This document shows, in pieces, positions 55,691 to 64,000 of a DNA stretch of 64,000 nucleotides (positions are counted from its first letter, which is position 1; each line of letters begins with the position of its first letter). A program made the translations under genes and the position numbers. The DNA is from SLDF01 sp964537925. Lineage in GTDB: Bacteria > Bacteroidota > Bacteroidia > Chitinophagales > Saprospiraceae. The DNA lies in the NCBI GenBank assembly GCA_964537925.1, contig CAZICV010000005.1, positions 248,001-312,000 on the forward strand, read 5' to 3'. The notes beneath the pieces are model-generated. The model ran no database searches. It had not been told where the DNA came from and saw only the letters and a program-made list of their open reading frames with translations.

Positions 55691-56563
55691 TCAGGCTCTT
55701 TTCCACCTGCGGTGCGACCATAGCCACCTGGATGGCGCCCTGCGTATACTCGCCTCCAGCAGGTGCATGTACCGGATAGTGATGGCATCGGGGGGCAGGG
55801 AGGCCGGGTCATCGGTCAGGAGATGCAGCCTCGTCTCGTAGTATCCCCTGGCGGGCCGGGTCACTTCGTAATAGTAGACGGGGAAGCCTGTTTTCCTGGC
55901 CATGGCTTCGAGCCCGTGCAGGCAGGGGGTCCTCCTGCCCAGGAACTCCGTCCAGATGGCATATTTCATATTGACGGGAGACTGGTCGCTGAGTACCATG
56001 GCTGCGACAGGGTCGGGCAGTGAAACGATCTGCTGCACGGCATTGCGTGCAGAGATGAGCTGCATGCCGAAACGGGCCCTTCGTCTCATGAGAAAGCGGT
56101 GGATATAGGGGTTGCTCACTACCTGGTACACTCCACAGACCTGGTGACCGAACCACTGGTTGTAGATGAGTACGCCCCACTCCCAGTTGTTGAGGTGGCT
56201 GCCGGCCAGCAGGACAGATCTGCCCTCCCGCAGGTGCTGATCCAGTATCGCGGGGTTGACCACGCGGTAGCGCGCCATGAGCGCCTCGCGGCTCATGGTA
56301 AAACCTTTGATGCCTTCCAGGAACCAGTCTGCCAGCGCGGAGTAGAAGTCGCGGGTGAGCTGCCTGCGCCCGTCAGCGGACAGCTCCGGGAAGCAGCGGA
56401 GAAGATTGTCATCGACGATCCGGCGCCTGTAGCGGACTATGTCCCGCAGAAGCCATGCAGTGCCGTCGCTCAGCAGGTAGAGTACAGGCATCGGGATGAT
56501 GCGCATGGACCCAACCCCCAGGCGGAAGAGAAGGTATACGATGACGGAAAGGGGTTTTCTCAT
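55691..56563 (-). CDS. LpxL/HtrB-family lysophospholipid or lipid A acyltransferase
   Basis: 290 aa. The family's catalytic H-x4-E motif is seen in GSHLNNWEWG, and the substrate-binding segment in VLSDQSPVN and TEFLGRRTPCLHGLEAMA. The N-terminal ~30 residues form a membrane anchor. It would add a secondary acyl chain to lipid A or an aminolipid at the inner face of the inner membrane. It stands alone, 113 bp upstream of the repeat protein and divergent from the adhesin at 56874. Confidence 0.92.
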   Translation of the reverse strand: MRKPLSVIVYLLFRLGVGSMRIIPMPVLYLLSDGTAWLLRDIVRYRRRIVDDNLLRCFPELSADGRRQLTRDFYSALADWFLEGIKGFTMSREALMARYRVVNPAILDQHLREGRSVLLAGSHLNNWEWGVLIYNQWFGHQVCGVYQVVSNPYIHRFLMRRRARFGMQLISARNAVQQIVSLPDPVAAMVLSDQSPVNMKYAIWTEFLGRRTPCLHGLEAMARKTGFPVYYYEVTRPARGYYETRLHLLTDDPASLPPDAITIRYMHLLEASIRRAPSRWLWSHRRWKRA

Positions 56564-56873
56564 ATAGCCGGCTGCCTCTATGCGGGTATCAGCCCGGGGT
56601 TAAAAATAGGAAAATGTACATATCTCCCGGGTGCATACCGGGCTATCGGGGGAGATCCTGTACGCCACGGAATTCGGGCCTTGCAGCGCCGGCGCTGCGG
56701 TGCTGTGACGGATGCGGTCAGGCACTGCGGAAAACTGGAATGATTTTCGCTGTGAAGAATATGCGAATGGCTTTTTCCCAGGCGATCGCCGTGGCATTTA
56801 CAAAAAACGAATAAAGGAAATTCGTTTACCTTTGTTGGTGCGAAGTTATTTATATACTATAGGTTGACACACT
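56564..56873. other. Divergent intergenic region
   Basis: 310 bp between the acyltransferase and the adhesin. It holds the TACCTTTG box of the adhesin; otherwise nothing recognised. Confidence 0.5.
56827..56834 (+). promoter_or_regulatory. -7 promoter box of the cohesin/SprB-like adhesin
   Basis: TACCTTTG, an exact TAnnTTTG match, 39 bp before the ATG at 56874. No -33 TTTG at the usual spacing. Confidence 0.55.
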
Positions 56874-59660
56874 ATGACAAGAATACTGTTACTGGTTACC
56901 ATGGTACTGTTTCAGGTGGCTCTGTGGGCCCAGCCGAGGATCAATATCACCCGCCTGGATGCCGACTCGGGTACTTCCGTGGACATCGATATCAAGGTCG
57001 AGAACTTTACCAACCTGGCAGGTATGCAGTTCACGCTTCGCTGGAACAGCAGTGTGATCAGTTTTGCCCAGTTGAAGAATATCAACAGCAATCTCCCGGA
57101 CTTCTCTACCCAGGGCTTCGGTACGGACAGTGCCTCGAGAGGGTATATGCAAGTAGTCTGGTTTGATCCGGGTACCAAGCCCAACAGCCTGCCGGACGGG
57201 TCGACGATCTTTACGGTCACCTTTGATGTGATCGGCGCTGTCGGCTCCAGCTCGGAGATCTACCTGGACGAGGTGCCGCTGGAGATAGAGTTCGTTGATC
57301 CTGACTTCAACAATGTCGGGTTTACGCAGACGAGGGGCCGGGTCAATGTAGTCGGTACCTCGGGCTCCTCGGTCACGCTGATAGCGGGCAGCCCTGCGGG
57401 CGCTACGGGCGATGTGGTATGTGTCGATATCTCTGCCAATGGGTTCAACCAGATAGGGGCCATGCAGTTTACGCTCAAGTGGGACCCCGCCTTCATGGAT
57501 TTCGTGGAGGTACAGAATACGGCGGCTTTGCCAGGCTTTGGGGCAGGTAATACCGACCCCAATAATGCGAACGGTACACTCACTGTATCCTGGAATGCAG
57601 CGGCCGGCGTCACCTTGCCAGCCGGTGCGCGTCTCTTCAGCGCCTGCTTCCGGATCAAGGCATCGACGGGCTGTGCAGCGGTGACATTTGTCAATACTCC
57701 CCTGCAGATAGAAATATCGGATAATACAGGCCAGGAAAAAACGGTGCAGACCCGCCCGGGCGAGGTATGCGTGGACGGAGAGCCGGACTGTATACCGGAT
57801 GGCTTTACGTTTGCGATCGATCACCTCACGGTGCAGAAAGACAGCTTTGTGTGTGCGCGGTTCCGCGTGTATGATTTTGAGGATATCGTGTCGTTCAACT
57901 TCAGCTTTGAGTGGGACCAGACGGTGCTCGAAGGTGTGGGGCCTGACCTGGCTTCGCTCGGGGTGCTGCCTGACCTGACACCGGCCAAATTCAACATTAC
58001 ACAGATGGCCCAGGGCATCGCTTCGGTGGTCTGGTTTTTTGACCCGGAGACCCTTCCGGACAATACGGCCATATTCAGCTTCTGCTTCAAGGCGATAGGT
58101 GATATCGACGACTGCAGTACGATCAATATCACGGGGAACCTGTCCCCGCTCGAAGTGACCAATGACAATGGCGACATACTTCCGGTGTACGAGTGCCCGG
58201 GAGAGATATGTATAACAGATGCGGTGCCGCTCTCCGTAACGGTAGCGGCGACGGTGCAGCCCAGCTGCCCCAATAGTACCGACGGCGCCGTCAGCGTGCA
58301 GATCTCGGGGGGCAAGACGCCCTACCGGTCTTTTGAATGGCGCAATGCCGGGGGACAGCTGGTGGCCTCGACACAGAATGTATCCGGCCTGGGAGCGGGC
58401 ACCTATACCTTCGTCGTGACCGACGATGCGGGCGCAACCGCCAGTATCCAGGTCACGCTGACCGCCCAGAACAATATCACGATCAACGGTACGGTCAGTC
58501 ATCCCAAATGCCACAACGGCCAGGACGGAAGCATCACCCTCACGATCAGCGGCAACCCCGGACCATCGGTACAGTATGCGTGGCCTGCGCCGATCGGCAA
58601 TATCAAAGACCCATCCGGCCTGTCGGCGGGTACCTATATAGTGACAGTGACCTATGGCAATGGTTGCTCTGCGACTCAATCCTTCACGGTCAACAACCCA
58701 CAACCGATCACGATCACACCATCTATAGACAATGTCAACAGTTCCATCACGGTGACGCCTGCGGGAGGAAGCGGCGGGTATACCTATACCTGGAGCAATA
58801 CCACGCAGACAACCGCTACGATCACCGGGCTGTCTGCGGGCACGGGCTATTCAGTGACTGTGACGGACAGCAACGGCTGCACCGGTACCGGGGGACCTTA
58901 TTTCCTCTCCGAGGGGGATGATCTGCAACTGGACGTAGTGATCTCCAACTTCAACGGATTCGGTGTCAGCTGCAATGGAAGCTGCAATGGTACGGCTACG
59001 GTCACGCCGCTGTCCGGTACAGGACCCTATACCTACCAGTGGAGCAACAATGCAAATCCTGCCAGCCTCTGCGCAGGGACCTATACGGTAACGGTGACGG
59101 ATGCTACGGGCAAGAAAGGCACTGCGACAGTGACTATCACCGCCCCGGCACGCCTGGTGCTGCTGGTCACGGCCTTCACACCGAGCACGGGCAGCGACGG
59201 TGCGGCTACGGTGAGCGCTAACGGAGGCGCTGCGCCGTATACTTATGTATGGAATGACCCGGCTGCTACTACCGGCCCGTCTATATCAGGAGTCGGCCTC
59301 GAAAAATACATCGTACAGGTCACCGACGCCAACGGATGCACTGCCAGCCGGACCATTGACTTTGCCAATGCGGGAGAGTGTTATGAACATCGAAAGGTGA
59401 TCACACCCAACGGCGACGGTCTCAATGACCAGTTCATCATCACCTGCCTGGATCTCAAGCCCAACAGGCTGGATATATTCGACAGGTGGGGTCGGCTGGT
59501 GTACGCTTCCGTCAACTATACCAATGACTGGGCCGGAGTAGGCAGCGACGGCGCGATGTTGCCGGACGGCGGGTACTTTTTTGTACTGTCAGTCACAGAA
59601 GACAACGGCGCTGAGCGGATCGTCAAGGGGTCGGTCTCCCTGGTCCGTACGCTTCGTTGA
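56874..59660 (+). CDS. Adhesin with three cohesin-like domains, SprB-like repeats and T9SS type B sorting domain
   Basis: 928 aa. Signal peptide MTRILLLVTMVLFQVALWAQ. Three cohesin-like beta-sandwiches at about 22-155, 160-300 and 310-445, each with the motif NLAGMQFTLRWNSSVISF, IGAMQFTLKWDPAFMDF or VSFNFSFEWDQTVLEG. Then about four SprB-type repeats (~455-820) of the plan ...C.G...GSI.L.I.GG..PY.Y.W, a G LSAGTYTVTVTD turn. The end (ITPNGDGLNDQF, LDIFDRWGRLVY) is a CHU_C type B signal. It is followed by its PorP/SprF partner 84 bp on. Probably a surface adhesin for gliding or attachment; cohesin-dockerin binding is not shown. Confidence 0.93.
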   Translation: MTRILLLVTMVLFQVALWAQPRINITRLDADSGTSVDIDIKVENFTNLAGMQFTLRWNSSVISFAQLKNINSNLPDFSTQGFGTDSASRGYMQVVWFDPGTKPNSLPDGSTIFTVTFDVIGAVGSSSEIYLDEVPLEIEFVDPDFNNVGFTQTRGRVNVVGTSGSSVTLIAGSPAGATGDVVCVDISANGFNQIGAMQFTLKWDPAFMDFVEVQNTAALPGFGAGNTDPNNANGTLTVSWNAAAGVTLPAGARLFSACFRIKASTGCAAVTFVNTPLQIEISDNTGQEKTVQTRPGEVCVDGEPDCIPDGFTFAIDHLTVQKDSFVCARFRVYDFEDIVSFNFSFEWDQTVLEGVGPDLASLGVLPDLTPAKFNITQMAQGIASVVWFFDPETLPDNTAIFSFCFKAIGDIDDCSTINITGNLSPLEVTNDNGDILPVYECPGEICITDAVPLSVTVAATVQPSCPNSTDGAVSVQISGGKTPYRSFEWRNAGGQLVASTQNVSGLGAGTYTFVVTDDAGATASIQVTLTAQNNITINGTVSHPKCHNGQDGSITLTISGNPGPSVQYAWPAPIGNIKDPSGLSAGTYIVTVTYGNGCSATQSFTVNNPQPITITPSIDNVNSSITVTPAGGSGGYTYTWSNTTQTTATITGLSAGTGYSVTVTDSNGCTGTGGPYFLSEGDDLQLDVVISNFNGFGVSCNGSCNGTATVTPLSGTGPYTYQWSNNANPASLCAGTYTVTVTDATGKKGTATVTITAPARLVLLVTAFTPSTGSDGAATVSANGGAAPYTYVWNDPAATTGPSISGVGLEKYIVQVTDANGCTASRTIDFANAGECYEHRKVITPNGDGLNDQFIITCLDLKPNRLDIFDRWGRLVYASVNYTNDWAGVGSDGAMLPDGGYFFVLSVTEDNGAERIVKGSVSLVRTLR

Positions 59661-59744
59661 TCAAATCACCACGGAGAAAACAGCAGCGATATAGCAAGGT
59701 TATTCTTATCCTCCTTTTACTCAACACACAGAATCGGGTTTTCC

Positions 59745-60722
59745 ATGCGTAAGATCATTTATACACTGACAATGATGACGGTTTTTCTGGCAGCGATGAA
59801 AGCGCAGGAAACCGGCGTGTACAGCCACTATATCGTGCGACCGGTATTGCTCAACCCGGGAGCTACCGGCGCTGAAGAAGGACACCATCTACTGCTCAAC
59901 TACAAGCGGCAGTGGTCGGGGTTCAGCGGGACTCCCCAGTTGATCACGTTCAACTACAATGGGCGCATAGCCGGCAATACGGGCGTGGGCCTGACGGTGT
60001 TCAACGAGTCCATAGCTGCGATGAACCGCTTCCGTGCGTCCGGCGCCTATGCGTACCACCTGGAGACCGGAGACCTGAACCTCGGTATCGGCCTGGCAGC
60101 AGACTATGTGCAGGAACGCATCAGCAATTCGGCGCTGGTCGATGACCTCACTGATCCGGGAGACGAACTACTCGCGCGTGCGGCAGATGGTATTTCTTAT
60201 TTTGACGCTGCATTCGGTATCTATGGTAACTACCAGCGTAAGATCTACTTCGGGCTGTCTGCTCCGCACCTGGTCCGGGCGCGCCTGACAAGCATCGAGG
60301 GAGACAATCCCGCTGATACGGTGACGAACGCCTTCCGTTCTTTTACCGCTATGCTGGGCTACCGGATGGACCTGGATGATATGGGACTAACGGTCACGCC
60401 TTCGGCGGTGGCCCGCAAGATGTTCAACGGGCCGCTTGTATTCGACCTGAACCTGCTTGCCTCGTTCCTGCAGGACCAGATACAGGCAGGACTGACCTAC
60501 AGGTATACACAGGACAGCGGAAGCGGCCTGGGCGTGCTGATCGGCTGCCGGTTCAACCGGATGAATATCTTCTATAGCTACGATGCGGGTTTTGGAACCT
60601 TCCAGCCATACAGCAACGGCGCGCATGAGATCAGTGTGGCTTTTACACTGGGCGGCGGCAACAGCAGCAAGAGTACGGGCAAAACAACTCCTCCTCCGGC
60701 CTCCGGGGACAGTATCGATTGA
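59745..60722 (+). CDS. PorP/SprF family T9SS outer-membrane protein
   Basis: 325 aa. Signal peptide MRKIIYTLTMMTVFLAAMKAQ. Typical of the family: YSHYIVRPVLLNPGATGAEE, the Y.. RQWSGFSGTPQLITFNYNG segment and a barrel ending GAHEISVAFTLGG. PorP/SprF proteins help export or hold type B cargo such as SprB at the cell surface; the adhesin immediately upstream is the expected partner. A short Gly/Ser/Pro tail follows the barrel. Confidence 0.95.
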   Translation: MRKIIYTLTMMTVFLAAMKAQETGVYSHYIVRPVLLNPGATGAEEGHHLLLNYKRQWSGFSGTPQLITFNYNGRIAGNTGVGLTVFNESIAAMNRFRASGAYAYHLETGDLNLGIGLAADYVQERISNSALVDDLTDPGDELLARAADGISYFDAAFGIYGNYQRKIYFGLSAPHLVRARLTSIEGDNPADTVTNAFRSFTAMLGYRMDLDDMGLTVTPSAVARKMFNGPLVFDLNLLASFLQDQIQAGLTYRYTQDSGSGLGVLIGCRFNRMNIFYSYDAGFGTFQPYSNGAHEISVAFTLGGGNSSKSTGKTTPPPASGDSID

Positions 60723-61682
60723 TATAGGGAATACTATATCATCGCCTGAGGTTGGGTTGGGTAGAGGGATGTGATTTTTAGCATCCCCACGCACCTATAT
60801 CATCAACTGGTAACGTTTCTTTTTCCCCTGCCTGATCATCCGGCACAGATAAGGCTGGTTTTTTGCGGCCGGGTCGAACCGGATAATGGCCACTTAGAGC
60901 TAACTATAACTGTAAGGAGCGGCGTGTATAGCCCTCGTTATACTGTGTTTTGTCGCATTGCTTCCAGGGGATTGTATTCCTTATTTCGGTGATGTTTTCC
61001 CATGCTCCTGAGCGAGGGTATAACCTGCTTTCTTTCTGTATATTCTGAACCCTTTTTCCTGTGCTGTGGGGCCCGCTTGCAGGGTGTGTTGCCAGGTGGG
61101 ACATGAGCGGATCCCCGGATTTTAGTCTGATAGTGTATGTAGATAGATCGGCATCTTCTGGACCGCTTTTTATTACACTCAAGTTATGTTTTATAAATAT
61201 CTACACGAGATGATATTTCTATCTGTATATGGTGTGATTTACTTTGGTTTTCATTGTATTTTGGTCAATATAAATGCGATTTATTTGTAAATAATATTAC
61301 ATATAATGCATTTATCTGTGTATATTTTGCCGATTGATTGAAGTATCAAAAAATAATTTCATTGGCTTTGTCCTATAAGAATCGCCTGCGCCTGAGTCTA
61401 TATTTCCTCTGTACCGTCGCATTCCAGTGTGCTTTTCCCTGGCGATATGGCTATGTATATTGAGTGAATATTCCTCTATGTTGCAGTATATGCGGGTTAT
61501 GCAGGCCAATAATTAGACTTAATCTCAATAATAGAGATTTTTTTTGGCATGAATTTTGATCGAATATCTCAAGGAGGTCACCGGCGTATATAAATTATAG
61601 ACATTGAGTATGTGTAATAGACGGTGTAATAGGTATATATACCAAGGACTTGTAGATGTGAAATTAATTATACGTGGGGGCA

Positions 61683-61713
61683 TTGTAAAAATTGCACAAT
61701 GTATCTACCTTCG
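61683..61713 (+). promoter_or_regulatory. Candidate Bacteroidota promoter upstream of the small exported protein
   Basis: TTG at 61683-61685, 20 nt, then TACCTTCG at 61706-61713, one base off TAnnTTTG. The inverted repeat CATTGT/ACAATG overlaps the -33 element and could be an operator. Confidence 0.45.
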
Positions 61714-61794
61714 ATCTTTAATATTGCGTCCTACGTAAAAGGACGACCTGGCTCAAGGACTCAAATTAATTTAGGAACTACACAAAACTGAAGT

Positions 61795-61819
61795 TTTCAA
61801 CTCTGCAATAGAGTTGAAA
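61795..61819 (+). promoter_or_regulatory. Leader hairpin before the small exported protein
   Basis: Perfect 10-bp stem TTTCAACTCT/AGAGTTGAAA with a 5-nt loop in the probable mRNA leader, immediately before the first possible ATG (61822). It favours translation from a later ATG and could be a regulatory leader. Confidence 0.5.
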
Positions 61820-61866
61820 TAATGTTGTATGTATATTCAGAAATTTTAAAACCAAAATTAGATCTC

Positions 61867-62292
61867 ATGAGAATGACGGGTATTTATTCGATCAAGCCTG
61901 ATTCGGCTACGTCGATTATATTCAGAACATGGGCTGTGAAGCTTGTGGCGCTGTTTATAGTGAGCTTTGTCGCAATGGGAACTACCCATGCACAGGGCCA
62001 GACGGACTGGGTCGGTAACAAGCAGCTGGTAGATCGCCAGATTGCGATGAACAGGCTGAAAACTGAAAGCCAGCGTATTGTCGACGAGCAGAAACAAAGT
62101 GGATTCCGCACTATGTCCGGAGAGACAGCTGAATCCAGATTTTACGGACGTATCGGGGAAATGATTGTTACGAACAATCGTATTACCAGGGATGCCGTCA
62201 ACGACGCTGCCAATCAACTGATGGCAGAAGGCCAGGGCCATGACGAGGTGTCCAGGCTTGTCAAGAAAGCGGTGAATTTGCTGAAGATCTGA
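61867..62292 (+). CDS. Small exported helical protein
   Basis: 141 aa from the ATG at 61867 (MRMTGIYS); ATGs at 61822 and 61873 are alternatives. The start at 61822 would sit two bases after a stable hairpin. A hydrophobic stretch (AVKLVALFIVSFVAMGTTHAQ) is a signal peptide with a long n-region. The mature ~95 residues are mostly charged helix (RQIAMNRLKTESQRIVDEQK, then RLVKKAVNLLKI). No family is recognised. It lies 30 bp before the large HYR protein in the same direction, perhaps as a partner. Confidence 0.65.
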   Translation: MRMTGIYSIKPDSATSIIFRTWAVKLVALFIVSFVAMGTTHAQGQTDWVGNKQLVDRQIAMNRLKTESQRIVDEQKQSGFRTMSGETAESRFYGRIGEMIVTNNRITRDAVNDAANQLMAEGQGHDEVSRLVKKAVNLLKI

Positions 62293-62322
62293 TGTATATT
62301 GTATAAACCAAAACTAACGCTC

Positions 62323-64000
62323 ATGAAAATTTCGAGTTTTACTAACCCCCTGTTCAGGTGTAGTAAAGCGCTACTGATCCCTGTGTCGGCAATCGCTTTG
62401 TTGCTGATGATGGGACAGGTCGCTTTCGCACAATACAACAGGACAGCCTGTGCCGACCCCTATGTGCAGGCATTCGGTCAGGCGGGTACCACATTCGTAG
62501 GACAGGGAGATGATGCAACGTTTACGTTGACATTTCCTTTTTCGTTCACGTTCTACGGTACCTCATATACCAATGCTACGGTAAGTACCAACGGTTACCT
62601 GGGTCTGCCTTCCGGCACTACTCGGCCGCTGACCAATACAGGCCTGCCTACGGCGCTCACTGGTCCAGCCATGTACCCGCACTGGGACGATATGGATATC
62701 AACCAGGCGACATCGCCCAACGGCGGTATTTATACCAGAACGGACGGTGTATTTCCCAACCGGATCTATACGATCGAGTGGTTTGAAGCCGGTCACTTTC
62801 CGGATGCGGCCAACCAGGTCGTCACATTCCAGATACGTCTTTTCGAGACGTCCAATATCATCCAGTTCAAGTACCTGGACGTGATCTTTGGCGGTACTCA
62901 GAGCGCACTTGATAACGGTGCGAGCGCTACAGTAGGTATCGAAGGCGCCGTGGCTACTCCTCGTCCTTTTGACCAGGTGAGCTTCAATACGCCGTCGCTG
63001 ACCAACGGACAGTGTATCCAGTGGGCTCCGGTCGATTGCGCACCGGTGCCTCCTGCTTCCGTGACAGTAGCGGCCAACGAGAACTGCGAAGGTGTAGTCA
63101 CGCTGCCGCCCGCTACTGTGGGTATCGGCTGCCCTACGGGTACAACGATCGTCAACGACTATAACAATGGCGGAGCAAATGCAAGCGGTAACTATCCGGT
63201 GGGTACGACTACAGTCGTTTTCCGTGCGATAGGCCCCAGCGGAGCTCAGTTTAACTCCGCTTCCATGACGGTGACAGTTGCCGACCTTACTCCTCCGACT
63301 ATCATATGCCCGAACAATATCGTGGTGAACCTGCTGCCGGGCGAGTGCGAGTCTATCATCAGCTTTGACATCATCGCTACGGACAACTGTACATCAGAGG
63401 AGTTCGAGTTTTCACAGACGAACTTCACGACGTCTATCCCTGACGCCCTGGCTTGCTTCGGATCAGCATCCAATGCGAACCTGCGTCTGTATGACCTGCC
63501 GGGTCTGGGTGTGAGCGGAGCTGCAATAATCGAGCGTATCGGTTTCGGTGTATTCAGTCTCCCGGGTCTCCTGGGTAACACACTGAACCCTGTACGTCTG
63601 CGTACATATGCGTATACGGGCCCGATGCCTGGTCCTGCAAGCATACCTCCTGCACAGCTGTCGCTGATCGCAGAGGAGTTTGTAGCGATCCCTGCGAGTG
63701 GTGCGATCTACCGCAACGTAGCGCTGGCTACGCCGATGGTGATCCCAGCGGGTACACGCCTGATGGTGGAAGTATTTGCGAACAACAACGGTTTCATGAT
63801 CGGTAATACGTACGATCCTGAGACAGTACCGGGCTACTTCTACAATGACAACACAGGTGGTGCATGTAACTATACAGGCGCGCCTAACATAGTGACTTTT
63901 ATTGCAGCGGGCTTCGGCTTCCTGTTCCCGATCATCGATATCTACGGTCTGGTAGACCTGGATCCAGTGATCACGAAACTGGACAACACAGGCCTGAACA
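62323..64000 (+). CDS. 5' part of a large secreted HYR/nidogen-like surface protein (3' end outside window)
   Basis: Open from the ATG at 62323 to the end of the window (559 codons, no stop). Signal peptide: MKISSFTNPLFRC, a hydrophobic core ALLIPVSAIALLLMMG, and VAFAQ. Residues ~45-220 are a nidogen-like domain (FPFSFTFYGTSYTNATVSTN, then GYLGLPSG; YPHWDDMDI). HYR-type Ig modules follow (about 240-312 and from ~320: TPPTIICPNNIVVNLLPGEC). A further segment (RIGFGVFSLPGLLGN) fits a family of Bacteroidota choice-of-anchor proteins. The C-terminus is missing, but a T9SS sorting domain is expected. Confidence 0.88.
   Translation, partial: MKISSFTNPLFRCSKALLIPVSAIALLLMMGQVAFAQYNRTACADPYVQAFGQAGTTFVGQGDDATFTLTFPFSFTFYGTSYTNATVSTNGYLGLPSGTTRPLTNTGLPTALTGPAMYPHWDDMDINQATSPNGGIYTRTDGVFPNRIYTIEWFEAGHFPDAANQVVTFQIRLFETSNIIQFKYLDVIFGGTQSALDNGASATVGIEGAVATPRPFDQVSFNTPSLTNGQCIQWAPVDCAPVPPASVTVAANENCEGVVTLPPATVGIGCPTGTTIVNDYNNGGANASGNYPVGTTTVVFRAIGPSGAQFNSASMTVTVADLTPPTIICPNNIVVNLLPGECESIISFDIIATDNCTSEEFEFSQTNFTTSIPDALACFGSASNANLRLYDLPGLGVSGAAIIERIGFGVFSLPGLLGNTLNPVRLRTYAYTGPMPGPASIPPAQLSLIAEEFVAIPASGAIYRNVALATPMVIPAGTRLMVEVFANNNGFMIGNTYDPETVPGYFYNDNTGGACNYTGAPNIVTFIAAGFGFLFPIIDIYGLVDLDPVITKLDNTGLN

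Larger units (their letters stand above)
60723..61821. other. 1.1-kb AT-rich region without credible genes
   Basis: Only short, unsupported frames. The part at 61190-61720 is strongly AT-rich. Elements seen: a 6-bp hairpin just after the PorP/SprF gene (60766-60787), an inverted repeat CATTGT-N9-ACAATG at 61681-61701, a promoter-like pair at 61683-61713, and a 10-bp hairpin at 61795-61819. Confidence 0.55.

Noticed and set aside
56889..58703. 604-aa open frame antisense to the adhesin
   Set aside because: No domain, signal or plausible composition; it is a shadow of the GC-biased adhesin codons.
60904..61182. 92-aa minus-strand frame in the AT-rich gap
   Set aside because: Atypical composition, no start context, no recognisable domain.

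Overview
The window looks like chromosomal DNA of a Bacteroidota bacterium, most plausibly from the Saprospiria-like or gliding part of the phylum. The reasons are many large secreted proteins ending in type IX secretion system (T9SS) sorting domains of both type A and type B, a PorX-like response regulator with a PglZ domain, a PorP/SprF-family protein beside an SprB-like adhesin, weak Shine-Dalgarno signals, and several upstream matches to the Bacteroidota -7 box TAnnTTTG. The taxonomic level is inference. I saw no rRNA, tRNA, CRISPR array, insertion sequence or replication origin.

Layout. 1-309 is the 3' end of a GH43-like glycosidase. 525-4130 holds an AraC-type regulator and a T9SS subtilase. 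4243-10858 is mixed: NhaA, an amphipathic helical protein, a small T9SS protein, an HD phosphohydrolase divergent from porX, and a rhodanese. 10556-16723 reads leftward as a likely operon: a double-length D-Ala-D-Ala ligase, a PASTA protein, a T9SS protein and the rhodanese. 16834-18156 is a MATE transporter. 18162-31907 is a leftward block of large surface or secreted proteins: an M12B-like metalloprotease, a subtilase, a sortilin-like propeller and a predicted outer-membrane barrel. 32149-36945 is a repeat-rich T9SS type B protein. 37464-46012 is the most unusual part: an XRE regulator with paired operators, a very large secreted protein with a lipase-type serine motif, and a tandem array of mosaic lipoproteins, the last of them frameshifted. 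46150-47892 is a T9SS-type gene broken by a TAG just after its signal peptide. 48222-52111 reads leftward: a carboxypeptidase-regulatory-like lipoprotein, an ECF sigma factor, and a single-pass protein with an outer-membrane-like tail. 52416-56563 holds an eight-repeat envelope protein and an LpxL-type acyltransferase. 56874-60722 is a cohesin/SprB-like T9SS type B adhesin with its PorP/SprF partner. 60723-61820 is gene-poor and AT-rich. The window ends in a small exported protein and the 5' part of a large HYR-type secreted protein.

How the genes fit together. Much of the window supplies cargo for one export route: at least eight proteins have T9SS-type C-termini, and PorX and PorP/SprF belong to that route. 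Envelope functions (D-Ala-D-Ala ligase, PASTA, LpxL, NhaA) are interspersed. The best candidate for an undescribed system is 37464-45977. A large T9SS-exported putative lipase is followed at once by duplicated, recombining lipoproteins with variable C-terminal halves, and a divergent regulator sits upstream. The layout resembles lipase effector plus duplicated lipoprotein immunity arrays, but that function is inference only.
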